From NCBI RefSeq assembly GCF_910592395.1, contig NC_088326.1, positions 6,329,001-6,393,000 of the forward strand: a stretch of DNA of 64,000 bases, written 5' to 3'. The translations under genes and the position numbers were made by a program. This document shows positions 23,381-32,218 of this stretch, piece by piece. The notes under the pieces are model-generated. The model made no database searches. It was given only the letters and a program-made list of their open reading frames with translations, and was not told where the DNA came from. Each line of letters starts with the position of its first letter. Position 1 is the first letter of the stretch. This DNA comes from Lineus longissimus. Its lineage: Eukaryota > Nemertea > Pilidiophora > Heteronemertea > Lineidae.

Positions 23381-23865
23381 CTTGTCTCGCAGACGCAAAA
23401 CAGCCAAATATAACATTTTCTGTTGTCCATAATCGTGGTCTTGGTTTGTGACAAAAAGCACACCAGTTTGTCTTGAATCATGCATGTCAATCTGCTTATG
23501 ATTTCCTGCGGCATTCCGGTGTAACATCTGTGGTTGTTTCCCATGTGTCAGTGTTTCCAAACAATAGGCAGCTGGAGAGACCATGACTTTTCAATAGGGG
23601 GGATACACAGAAAAACTCGTCAATCTATTTTTGAGCGTTCCCAAACAATGAGGGGAAACACTCAAAAACAGAAACACTCAAAAACATTACACCGGGTTGA
23701 TTGCTCAACTCGGTGCTGTCGAAAAACCTGATTTTTGACAAGGCCCAATCGACCGTTTTTGCCAACTTATCGGGGTGAAATGCCCCCATCAAATTTGATG
23801 ACGTATTTCGCAAATTTCGTAAGTGATAAGTATAAGTATTGGGATAAGTTGTGGATCTCAACCTC

Positions 23866-24358
23866 ACTAATGACATTCTTAGGCCTAATTTGTATGATGC
23901 ATCAAGACTGTGTTGGGTCCAATAATAAAGACCCGTCTTTAGTGCGACAGGGTATTGTCGTCTACCATGACCCTGTGAGTTCAGGCCTTGTTGATTTTCC
24001 TTGATTTTTGCTGTTTTGTGTGTGTTTTGATAACATAATAGCATGTTTTTGTGGTGTAATTCTCTAAAACAAGCCACATTGCTTATGTTTGTTTTGGTTG
24101 GCGCATTGGATCGCTCTAGAAGACTAGTTTAAATTTTGCCTTGTGTTTCAAGGGTATCTTTTGACTTTCTAGTTAATAGAACTATAATCCAGCTAGGATG
24201 GTTAATTCTGTGCTTTGTTTGAATGTTGGAATTGGTGTTTGCAAGACATTTAAAGCTGAACTAAATAGTGCTCATAGAACAATTAAAGCTGAACTGAATA
24301 ATGTTGGACTTTGACTATCCCTCATATGGACTATTATCTTAAAGGGGGGGGGGGGGAG
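23866..24358 (+). other. Gypsy 3' internal end with polypurine tract
   Basis: Sequence between the Harbinger insert and the 3' LTR. The first 20 codons after the insert stay open (to the stop at 23924-23926) and may be the end of pol. AAAG13AGA at 24341-24358 is the polypurine tract that primes plus-strand DNA synthesis, adjoining TGTCTCAT of the LTR. Confidence 0.75.
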
Positions 24359-24359
24359 A

Positions 24360-24523
24360 TGTCTCATATTCAGCTTGTTCAGGCTAATCCGGAATCGGGC
24401 ATGGAAACAACTACAACAATGTTCAGGGCTTCTAAGATGGCTTCCTGTATTTCATGATTTGATATTAAATTGATGTTTCATAAATCCGCTGTTTTAAAGA
24501 ATATATTACCCCATCCTGAAACA
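24360..24523 (+). repeat. Gypsy 3' LTR
   Basis: Begins TGTCTCATATTCAGC and ends CCATCCTGAAACA. It is followed by ACATG, the second copy of the target duplication. Confidence 0.9.
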
Positions 24524-24528
24524 ACATG

Positions 24529-25549
24529 GTCATCCTTTTTAGCTGCGTACCTCGCTGCGGATCAACGGTACAGCGGAAGAGTTAAAACGGAAATTATCGG
24601 AGAGATGAGTAATGTTCATCTCTTTGGTGACTATGATACATGCTAGCTGTTGATTAACTCCTTTCCGCCAAATTTCTTCATCGCATCTCAGCGTTGATGT
24701 AACTTGTCCTCTTCAGTGAACAAGTCCTCAAAGAAAATGTGGATGGTTGCCGCCAGAAAGAATTGACCAAACTACATGCATTCAACCCGTAGCTTTAAAG
24801 GCTTACAATTTTCATTAAGAATTTGAAATTTGTTATCGAATTTGAATATTTCTAATGATGTACTGAATATAAACCCGTGTTCATGTTGTTTTTGTGTTGA
24901 CAGATAAACATATTTAGCGAATAAAGCGATTTTAAGAGTGTGTAGCTTTTTCTGACTCACACTGTAGATAGGCAAACGTAACTCGAGACCTCTGCAAGGC
25001 AAAATAGTTGGGTTAGTGTTAGAGATAGAGGTCAGACTTTCTTTTGCAACTGAATAGTTAGGTAAGTGGTAGGGATAGAGGTACTGCCATGTCATACCTT
25101 CTTTTGCCACTGAATAGTAGTCAGTGCATAAGTTTCTTTGAACCTGTTTTAGCTGACCGAAACACCTTGGGGAAAATAGGACCCCGGAAAACCCGGGGAA
25201 CATAGGTACGTGTTCTAGGGCAGGCCTTCCAACTTGTCGTCCAGCACACCCTGAAATCAGAGTGTATCACTTGAAAAACAGCCAAAATTTGTGCTCACTC
25301 TGGTAAAGTTAAGTAAATGGTCTGTGTTCACAAATCTGGTACCATGGACAAAAATATGACATAATATGCACTGAATTTTTAGGTAAATTAACCACCGGGT
25401 TACTTTGTATTGCACGTAAGAAATTAAGACGTATTTTGGTATTGCGTTAGTGTTTCATTGAAATAAGAGAGAGGATAAGAGATCGTTCCGCTAACACTAA
25501 CGATAACGATAACGATATTTTTAACGTTACCGTATCAAATAACGTTTTT
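24529..25549. other. Non-coding stretch
   Basis: No supported gene. Two imperfect copies of TTCTTTTGC(A/C)ACTGAATAG with GGTAGGGATAGAGGT-like text lie at 25000-25120, a local duplication. GATAACGATAACGATA lies near 25500. Confidence 0.5.
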
Positions 25550-25753
25550 CAGGTAAAGAGACAGTTGGCTACGCTATTTAATTTATTTATTCGTGTAAAA
25601 TACATGTACAATATTTGATATAACATGACAAGACATTGGATTATGAACAAAATAAAACGTACATGCATTACACTGGTAACCATGTAGGTCGAGACCTATT
25701 ATATGGCACCAGATAATATGGGTTGTGTCGTCGGGGTGCCGGCGACATGCGCA

Positions 25754-28681
25754 CTAAGTGGGCCGACAGTTTGCACAACGGCAGAAAGTGACGAAAGTGC
25801 ACATGTCGTCGACATCCAAACGATCCAACCTGTCAAAATAATAAACATTAAGGGACGATTTAAAATGCATTTTTTTCAAATTATGTAATTGGACCGGGAG
25901 GCTGTTCCACAGCTTCGGTGTCCTCACCCAGTATGAGGCACCGAACGTCTCCGAGTGGAATCTCGGCTGCGCCAGTCGTAAACCGTCGCCCCTTACAGCC
26001 GGGGTTATATAAAAACGTGCATTAAAATCCAGGACATTATAATAAGAATCGTGCATAAAAACTAGATCCTTGATTTCCCGACGGTACGACAGGGGCAGCA
26101 GAGACAACGCTCGCAGACGCTCCACATATGGCATATCAGGGCCTAAAATGTGACGAGTCACCCTCCGCTGGACACGCTCTAAAGTTTCAGGATCACGTCG
26201 CACATGTGTGTCGAATACCACCGTACCATATTCAAGGCGACTACGCACAAGTGATTTATACAACATGATATTCAAATTAACGTCTGCAGTACGCCCGCAT
26301 ACACGCCTGATCATACCCCACATTCTACTTGCACTGCTTGCAATACCATTGACATGAGATGACCATGACAGGTCCGAAGAAAAGACAATACCAAGATCCT
26401 TGAATTTATCAACCCGAGACAATGCAAAACCATTGATATTGTAAAAGAAGTGTGTCGGATTTAACTTCCTAGTAACACTTATGACCATGCATTTGCTTGG
26501 GCTAAATGTCATGCCCCACCGTTTACTCCAAGCGTACAATTTATCAAGGTCGGTCTGAAGTAGCAGACAGTCGGTTACAGACTCTATCTCCCTACACATT
26601 TTGGAATCATCAGCAAAAAGATCCATGGCAGTACCGTCACTAACGACCTCAGCAATATCATTTACGTACAATAAGAATAAAAGAGGTCCTAAAATTGACC
26701 CTTGCGGCACACCAGACAGTACATCTAAAAGTGATGACTCCGAGCCATTAATCACAACTCTCTGCTTCCTATTTGTAAGATACGACGTTAACCAACTCAG
26801 AAGACGTCCACAGATTCCAAAGGAACGAATCTTATGTAATAAGAGGCAATGGGGAACGGAATCGAAAGCTTTAGCAAAATCCAAATATATAACATCAGTT
26901 TGACCCCCACTATCTAAGACCTGACCCAGTCTATGCTGGAACTGAACAAGCTGAGTGGCCGTTGACCGCCTGTTACAGAAGCCATGCTGGCCTTTATAGA
27001 CTGACGGACTTAAGACTGGATAGATACTGTTATAAATGCAACGTTCCATTACTTTAGAAACCACAGATAGGAGAGACACGGGTCTATAATTTGAAATCAA
27101 ATGCTTGTCTCCCTTCTTGTACACTGGCACAACGTAAGCGATTTTCCAATCGTTTGGTAAAACACCTGTCTGCATTGAAACGTTGAATAAAAATGCGAGT
27201 GAAGAACACAGTGTAGAGGCACACTCCCTCAGAACACGATTAGAGACCCTGTCAGGCCCACAGGCCTTAGTCTTGTCCAGCCTGTTTAATACCGATTTCA
27301 CCTCAACTGCTGTAAAGTTAACAGAATCAAGGTTATAATTATCATACATAGTAACATCAGGTTTTCTCAAGTCGTTGTGATGAGAAAAATTGGAATAAAA
27401 ATAACCATTGAAGGCATTTGCCTTGCGCAGAGGAGTCACAAAAGACTCATTGCCCAGCTTCGCTGTCTCTGGTACAGAGTTTGATTTGGTTTTTGCGTGA
27501 TAGAAGTTCCAAAAACGTTTTGGGTTTCTACGCACTTCTGATCCAAGATTGTTTACATTCGCTTTGTATTTGTCACGGGTCAAATTTCTGAGTTCATTGC
27601 GCAGGCGCCGGTATTTCCTCCAACTATAGTCACTGTTCCTGTTTTTTGCGCAGCGGCGGGCAGCATTCACTTTTGTTGACATGCGTCTCACTTCGCGGTC
27701 AATCCATGGCGGATAGCTTTTGTCACGAATAGTTTTCCGCGGAATAAAGCGGTCTAATCCAGTGTTATACACACCTAGCCACTCTGACCACAAATTGTCA
27801 ATGCCGTCCTGGCCATTTTGCAAACAGAAATCAGAGTTGGGACCAAGCTCGTCACAAAGGAATGACCTTAGACCTGTGTAGTCCGCACGCGTAAAGTCAT
27901 AAACAACGCGCGAAATTCCAACACGACGGGGCATTCTAGTACGGAAATTCGACACTACGGGAAAATGATGAGAATCGTACATTCCTGGCCATGTTTCCGT
28001 GTCACTGAATCGCTCTGGTTGATTTGTCAGGATTAAGTCGAGTATGTTTCCATGCTTATGAGTAGGGTTGAGGACGAGCTGTGTTAAGGAGAAATCGTTC
28101 ACGATATTACAAAACTCCCCAGACACATGAGAGCCATTGACACTAGACACAGTGTCCCAATTGATGCTCGGAATGTTTAGGTCGCCTGAGAGACAAATAT
28201 TGCTGAATTCTCCCTCACAACTTTTGAGAACGTCCCTGAGGTCCCCCAGGAACACCATCTGCTCATCGACATTATCCGGTGGATTATAGCACACAATAAG
28301 AGCAAAAGGCTCGTCAGAATCTGGTTTGACCTCGCACACAAGAATCTCGGAGTTTTCTTTTTCCAGATCAGTTCTACGGTACGACGGCATGTCCGATCTA
28401 CATGCCATTAGAACGCCGCCACCACGTTCTTGGTCCTGCGAGTTGCGGTCCCTTCGATGGATGGTGTACGAAGGCGGCAGTATTTCACCGTCTGCTACCT
28501 CTGCGTTTAACCAAGTCTCCGAAACACACACGAAATCAAACTGATTGCAAAGCACCAACTGCTGGAATTGCGCCAGCTTATTTTTCGACCGATTTACAGT
28601 TTTTAGACTACGAGCGTTCAGCAACATAAATGAGTGGCCATCCCTGACTGCATGTTCTCCAGCGGAGTTGTCTCGACACAT
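25754..28681 (-). CDS. LINE B ORF2: endonuclease-reverse transcriptase, intact 975 codons
   Basis: The N-terminal AP-endonuclease-like domain starts MLLNARSLKT (catalytic Asn), then VCVSETWLN (Glu), ICLSGDLNIPSINWD (Asp/Asn) and NILDLILTN. In place of the usual SDH motif it reads YDSHHFPVV. The reverse transcriptase has SNYRPVSLLSVVSKVMER, GQHGFCNRRSTATQL, VIYLDFAKAFDSVPH, LSGVPQGSILGPLLFLLYV and the catalytic LFADDSKM. The thumb and C-terminus follow to 25754. Length and motif order fit Jockey/CR1-type pol proteins. It would nick target DNA and copy the element RNA in place. No stop or frameshift is present; whether the SHH change removes endonuclease activity is unknown. Confidence 0.9.
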   Translation of the reverse strand: MCRDNSAGEHAVRDGHSFMLLNARSLKTVNRSKNKLAQFQQLVLCNQFDFVCVSETWLNAEVADGEILPPSYTIHRRDRNSQDQERGGGVLMACRSDMPSYRRTDLEKENSEILVCEVKPDSDEPFALIVCYNPPDNVDEQMVFLGDLRDVLKSCEGEFSNICLSGDLNIPSINWDTVSSVNGSHVSGEFCNIVNDFSLTQLVLNPTHKHGNILDLILTNQPERFSDTETWPGMYDSHHFPVVSNFRTRMPRRVGISRVVYDFTRADYTGLRSFLCDELGPNSDFCLQNGQDGIDNLWSEWLGVYNTGLDRFIPRKTIRDKSYPPWIDREVRRMSTKVNAARRCAKNRNSDYSWRKYRRLRNELRNLTRDKYKANVNNLGSEVRRNPKRFWNFYHAKTKSNSVPETAKLGNESFVTPLRKANAFNGYFYSNFSHHNDLRKPDVTMYDNYNLDSVNFTAVEVKSVLNRLDKTKACGPDRVSNRVLRECASTLCSSLAFLFNVSMQTGVLPNDWKIAYVVPVYKKGDKHLISNYRPVSLLSVVSKVMERCIYNSIYPVLSPSVYKGQHGFCNRRSTATQLVQFQHRLGQVLDSGGQTDVIYLDFAKAFDSVPHCLLLHKIRSFGICGRLLSWLTSYLTNRKQRVVINGSESSLLDVLSGVPQGSILGPLLFLLYVNDIAEVVSDGTAMDLFADDSKMCREIESVTDCLLLQTDLDKLYAWSKRWGMTFSPSKCMVISVTRKLNPTHFFYNINGFALSRVDKFKDLGIVFSSDLSWSSHVNGIASSASRMWGMIRRVCGRTADVNLNIMLYKSLVRSRLEYGTVVFDTHVRRDPETLERVQRRVTRHILGPDMPYVERLRALSLLPLSYRREIKDLVFMHDSYYNVLDFNARFYITPAVRGDGLRLAQPRFHSETFGASYWVRTPKLWNSLPVQLHNLKKMHFKSSLNVYYFDRLDRLDVDDMCTFVTFCRCANCRPT

Positions 28682-28690
28682 TGCGTCATC

Positions 28691-29296
28691 CTAGCGGTTT
28701 GCATTCGCTCCACGGTTATATCCTTCCTGGCGGTTGTTCGTGTTTCGTGTTACTGTTTGGTTACCCTGAGGTCGATTTCGGCTATTCATTTTATCGTTTC
28801 GATTATTCTCGTTGGGGACATATTTCTGTTGCTTGGCGACCACTCGCGAGCCTTTGACCTCAAGCACGTCGCCAGCGCCTGGGAGATTTTTCACAATTGT
28901 CCGTATATTATTCTCGGCGATTCTCTGTGACAGAGGCTTATCGTTCGAAATATACACATTACTGTACTGACGACACTCCTTAAGCGATTGTTTAGCGTCC
29001 ATTATCAGAGATTTGTCCTCATACGACCGGCACGTGGCAATAATCAGGCCTGGGCGGTCATTGTATGAGCGTTTGCGTTCGACTTTTTGAAAAGACAAGT
29101 CCTTCAGCTTTAGCCCTTCCCGCAAAAGGGCTTGTGTCTTGTTTGCGACATTTTCATTCTTTCCCTCCTGTAGATTTCGAATCACAATATTCAAAAACTC
29201 CGCGGAGTCATCCGACTTTCTTCTAAGAGCAGCCACCTGAGCTTTCACTTCTGCCACTTCCACTTTTACTTTCTCACTAACGCTATTTTCTTCCAA
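28691..29296 (-). CDS. LINE B ORF1: RNA-binding protein
   Basis: An open frame of 201 codons upstream of ORF2. The first 35 residues look like a coiled coil (SEKVKVEVAEVKAQVAALRR). The centre, NIVIRNLQEGKNENV ... KVERKRSYNDRPGLIIATCR, resembles the RRM-like and C-terminal domains of L1-type ORF1 proteins. The tail is rich in Asn, Arg and Gly (NNRQEGYNRGANANR), as in nucleic-acid-binding tails. It would coat the LINE RNA. The stop (28691-28693) lies 9 bases before the ORF2 start codon. Confidence 0.75.
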   Translation of the reverse strand: MEENSVSEKVKVEVAEVKAQVAALRRKSDDSAEFLNIVIRNLQEGKNENVANKTQALLREGLKLKDLSFQKVERKRSYNDRPGLIIATCRSYEDKSLIMDAKQSLKECRQYSNVYISNDKPLSQRIAENNIRTIVKNLPGAGDVLEVKGSRVVAKQQKYVPNENNRNDKMNSRNRPQGNQTVTRNTNNRQEGYNRGANANR

Positions 29297-29587
29297 TTAT
29301 TAGCGTAGACCTACGTCAAACACAAATGCGAGTCCTTATTTGCGAGCATACAAAAGCGGGTTGCACATCGGTTTAATACACCAGTTTCGGACCACAATAA
29401 ACCTGGTACAATCATTTGCCCCAGGAATTTGAAAGTGATGTTCTTTCACTTCTTCATTTTATCTGCCAAAAATGATAAGGGCAGGTCTATTGTCGTCCGT
29501 GGTTGTTGGTACATTCAATCTGATTGCCCAGTATTCAATGGTTGTTCCGCTCACCAAATTGACCCAAGGCTTCTGCTATTGAACAAG

Positions 29588-30634
29588 ATGAACCCGTTGG
29601 CATTAGTCGATGATCCGGAGGATTTACTTCAGCTTTACAATGCAGCACGCCGTAGAGACGTCCCATTTAATCGCCGAGGAAATGCACGAATGTTCAATTT
29701 GGAGAATCGAACTGATGAACAGTGTCGAAGTGACTTTCAATTTGACAAGGCAGACGTAATCAGCTTGAGGGATGCGCTCAACTTCCCGCCCCTTATGCGA
29801 TGCAAAAACGGTACGAGGGTAGGAGATACGGAGGCCATATGTGTGCTTCTCAGAAGGCTGGCGTATCCAAATCGCCTTTCCGACTTGACAGAAGTGTTCG
29901 ACAGGAGCAAGACGGAACTGAGCAACATATTCAACACGTCGTTGGACCACGTCTTCAACAATTTTCATGGACTTCTGACAGAGTTGGACCAGTGGTGGCT
30001 TGGCCATGAACATTTACAGGAGTGTGCTGGGGCCATAAGTAGGCGTGGCGCCCCACTTGATAGGTGTTGGGGCTTTATAGACGGAACAGTGAGGGCAATC
30101 TGTCGTCCGATCTACGACCAAGAGGAAGTCTACAATGGCCATAAACGTTTCCACGGACTAAAATTTCAACCAGTCGTCATTCCAAACGGTACGATTGCCA
30201 ACCTCTTTGGCCCAATTGAAGGCAGACGGCACGACTCAGCCATGCTCGGTGAAAGCGAGCTTCTGCAGAATATTCAGCGATTGTTCCGTGGGGCGAGAGA
30301 AGAATACATGTATTACTTATACGGTGATCCGGCATATCCTCTGAGGCCACAGCTCATGGCTCCCTTTAGAGGCGCAAATCTGACCAACGAACAAGAGGAG
30401 TTCAACGATCATATGAAATTTCCACGCCAAAGTGTCGAGTGGGGATTTGCCAAGATTATCCAATACTGGGCGTTTTTGGACTTTAAAAAGAACCAAAAAC
30501 TGTATCTACAACCGGTAGGAAAATACTACGTGGTCGGGGCAACCAATTGCCATACCTGTCTGTACGGCAGTGTATTTGGAGCCTATTTCGACCTAAGAGC
30601 TCCCGTTCTGGAGGAGTACCTTAATGGACAGTAA
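29588..30634 (+). CDS. Harbinger C DDE transposase, intact
   Basis: An uninterrupted frame of 348 codons from the ATG at 29588; an upstream in-frame ATG at 29429 adds residues with no counterpart in element A, so I prefer 29588. The N-terminal part holds a helix-turn-helix-like block (FQFDKADVISLRDALNFP, LLRRLAYPNRLSDL). The catalytic core has CWGFIDGTVRAICRP (first Asp), GRRHDSAML, LYGDPAYPLRPQL (second Asp) and QSVEWGFAKIIQ (Glu), then YLQPVGKYYVVG. Length and spacing are normal for the family. It cuts and pastes Harbinger DNA, usually with a Myb-like partner, and that gene is broken here. Confidence 0.85.
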   Translation: MNPLALVDDPEDLLQLYNAARRRDVPFNRRGNARMFNLENRTDEQCRSDFQFDKADVISLRDALNFPPLMRCKNGTRVGDTEAICVLLRRLAYPNRLSDLTEVFDRSKTELSNIFNTSLDHVFNNFHGLLTELDQWWLGHEHLQECAGAISRRGAPLDRCWGFIDGTVRAICRPIYDQEEVYNGHKRFHGLKFQPVVIPNGTIANLFGPIEGRRHDSAMLGESELLQNIQRLFRGAREEYMYYLYGDPAYPLRPQLMAPFRGANLTNEQEEFNDHMKFPRQSVEWGFAKIIQYWAFLDFKKNQKLYLQPVGKYYVVGATNCHTCLYGSVFGAYFDLRAPVLEEYLNGQ

Positions 30635-30829
30635 AATGAGCAAAAGATGTAACAGGCTGTAACACCGGTGATCGAGAAATAAAACAACTAATCAGGGTAC
30701 CTTCTATATTGTACTTTATATATTTTTTATTGAACGATTACTTTGAAAAAAGGTGAAACTACCATCTACAAAACCATCACGACTCCTGACATATCGTACA
30801 ATCAGTTAATAGACCAAGCTGTTTCTTAA

Positions 30830-32218
30830 AGGCCATATATCAAGGTTTGAAAACATGCTTGATACTCATGAAATATGTTGAGGGTTAAAGAAACAAGATC
30901 CCAGACATTAAAAAAATTCTAATAATAAAGTCATTATTTAGTTATTTCAATTTTCAATTTTAAACTATTCGAATTTCCCACCACACACAACTTTAGATTA
31001 GTTCCACATGTGGCCGCTAGAGATTTTTTGATGACGTAGATCAGGTCAGTCAGAACAAAGCAAGATGGCTTCCGCATACAGTTCAGAGAGTGAGAGCAGT
31101 GAATTTGAGGATGTTTTGGTCGATACAGAAGGATATTTAAACGTTGAGCCGTACATGTTAGAGCCATTAATATCACTAGATCATAATGAGAGTGATCATT
31201 CGGACGAAAGTGATTAGAATTTGTGGTTAATCAATTTGCATGGCAGACCTGCCGATATAGCAAAGAAGACATTGATAGACGGTTGCAGATGCATAACATG
31301 TATGATTTTTGAACAGACTAATGTTGCACAATATTGTTTCGCCTCGTCAGTGTTGTATCGCCAGTTATGTCATGACGCTGAACTACTATTGAAAAGTGAC
31401 GGTATTATGCACAATCATCTTGACGTGACGATATAATGCCGTGCAACGTTAGATAGGCCTAGATGTCAGATGACAATAATCTGTCATTGACAGTGGCTGT
31501 CACTGACACTGACCTGTGTCGCTGTCACCTTGCTATGGCTGGAACACAAGAAGACACTATGCGGTATCACAGGCCCCAATAGGGCCTACACATTATGTAT
31601 AACAACCGACCTCAGCAGCCTCGGGCATTAAATGCAATTGACATGGTTGGAACAGCTGTTTTTAACAAGTGGCATTTAATATTCAGTTGGATGCAGATAT
31701 CCGGCTTCATGTGATAATCCGTATCGATAAAGTGATCACTGCAAAGTTTGGCCGAAGGCCCAGGCTTCCAACACCCCAAACGTTTGCACTTCCGAATCCA
31801 CAGCTTCCTCCTCTCTCGTTCAACTGGATTTGGAAATTAATGAAAATGGGTCCCATCCGTCATTCGATTGTTCTTTGTGCTATCCTTGACACAATTCGGA
31901 GCCACACAATACACCATAGTGAATGAAACACATTACTTCCAGGTGTGCATAATTAATTAAGGCCCTCCTGCTTTTATGATTGCATGACATGTACAGATAA
32001 CCTGATCTACATCACAACTTTTGCTGAACCCGCCGCCTGGCTCTAACAAGCCAGTTGCTAGCCTGATTAGGTAATCAAGTTGTCAAACACATAATTGGCT
32101 ATATCTTCAAAATGGATGGAGCTAATTGCATTTGGTTTTCTGTATTGTATAAAGTGTTAGGTACACTTTTGAAATCGTCTTACAGCAGAAAATGGCAAAA
32201 AACCTTGATATATGGCCC
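30830..32218. mobile_element. Non-autonomous DNA element in the Harbinger C Myb gene
   Basis: The ends GGCCATATATCAAGGTTT (30831-30848) and AAACCTTGATATATGGCC (32200-32217) are perfect inverted copies. TTA/TAA trinucleotides lie at both junctions (30826-30829 and 32219-32222), which fits a TWA duplication of PIF/Harbinger type, although the exact base is ambiguous. The interior has no transposase but does hold a short acidic frame (31065-31217). Confidence 0.75.
31065..31217 (+). CDS. Short acidic frame, 50 codons
   Basis: The ATG at 31065 has strong context (CAAGATGGC). The product is acidic and Ser-rich: MASAYSSESESSEFEDVLVD, then NVEPYMLEPLISLDHNESD and a stop at 31215-31217. The pattern (acidic Ser tract, then Y-x-L-E-P) recalls the N-terminus of proteins annotated as P2X7-like in marine invertebrates. 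Downstream, in another frame (31221-31436), there is a Cys-containing stretch GCRCITCMIF that might be the remains of the rest. The resemblance is weak and from memory. Confidence 0.35.
   Translation: MASAYSSESESSEFEDVLVDTEGYLNVEPYMLEPLISLDHNESDHSDESD

Larger units (their letters stand above)
18616..23865 (+). mobile_element. PIF/Harbinger element A inserted in Gypsy
   Basis: Imperfect inverted ends of about 50 bp: GAGGTTGAGATGCACAACTT from 18616 and, reading inward on the other strand from 23865, GAGGTTGAGATCCACAACTT. Both continue into variants of ATACTTA and TTATCACTTA. It carries the two-gene set of this superfamily: a DDE transposase on plus and a Myb-like gene on minus, tail to tail. 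A second Harbinger element (22013-23380) is inserted in the right part; without it the element is about 3.9 kb. I could not define a clean 3-bp duplication (flanks are GTA and ACT). Confidence 0.8.
15644..24523 (+). mobile_element. Gypsy LTR retrotransposon carrying nested Harbinger elements
   Basis: Two LTRs (163 and 164 bp) in direct orientation bound the element. The 5-bp ACATG lies immediately outside both (15639-15643 and 24524-24528), a target duplication of normal Gypsy size. Inside are a primer-site-like sequence, a shortened gag, a pol with reverse transcriptase, RNase H and integrase, and a polypurine tract before the 3' LTR. An internal deletion fused gag to the middle of the RT, and a Harbinger element was inserted at about 18616-23865, so the copy is dead. 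Without the insert it would be about 3.6 kb. LTRs begin TGTCTCAT and end GAAACA. This is a Metaviridae-type genomic copy; only its layout and breaks are described. Confidence 0.92.
25550..29296 (-). mobile_element. LINE B: both reading frames open
   Basis: A CR1/Jockey-supergroup LINE in reverse orientation. ORF1 (29296-28691) and ORF2 (28681-25754) are both uninterrupted, with a 9-base gap between the ORF1 stop and the ORF2 ATG. The 3' untranslated region runs to about 25565, where the minus strand ends in AATAAATAAATTAAATAGCG. The 5' end above 29296 is not defined. It is the best candidate in the window for a LINE that was active recently. Confidence 0.85.

Noticed and set aside
24772-25203. 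143-codon minus-strand frame
   Set aside because: Low-complexity, partly over a local duplication, no domain or splice context.
29429-29587. Upstream start for the Harbinger C transposase
   Set aside because: The extra 53 residues have no counterpart in the Harbinger A protein, and the ATG at 29588 aligns with its start.
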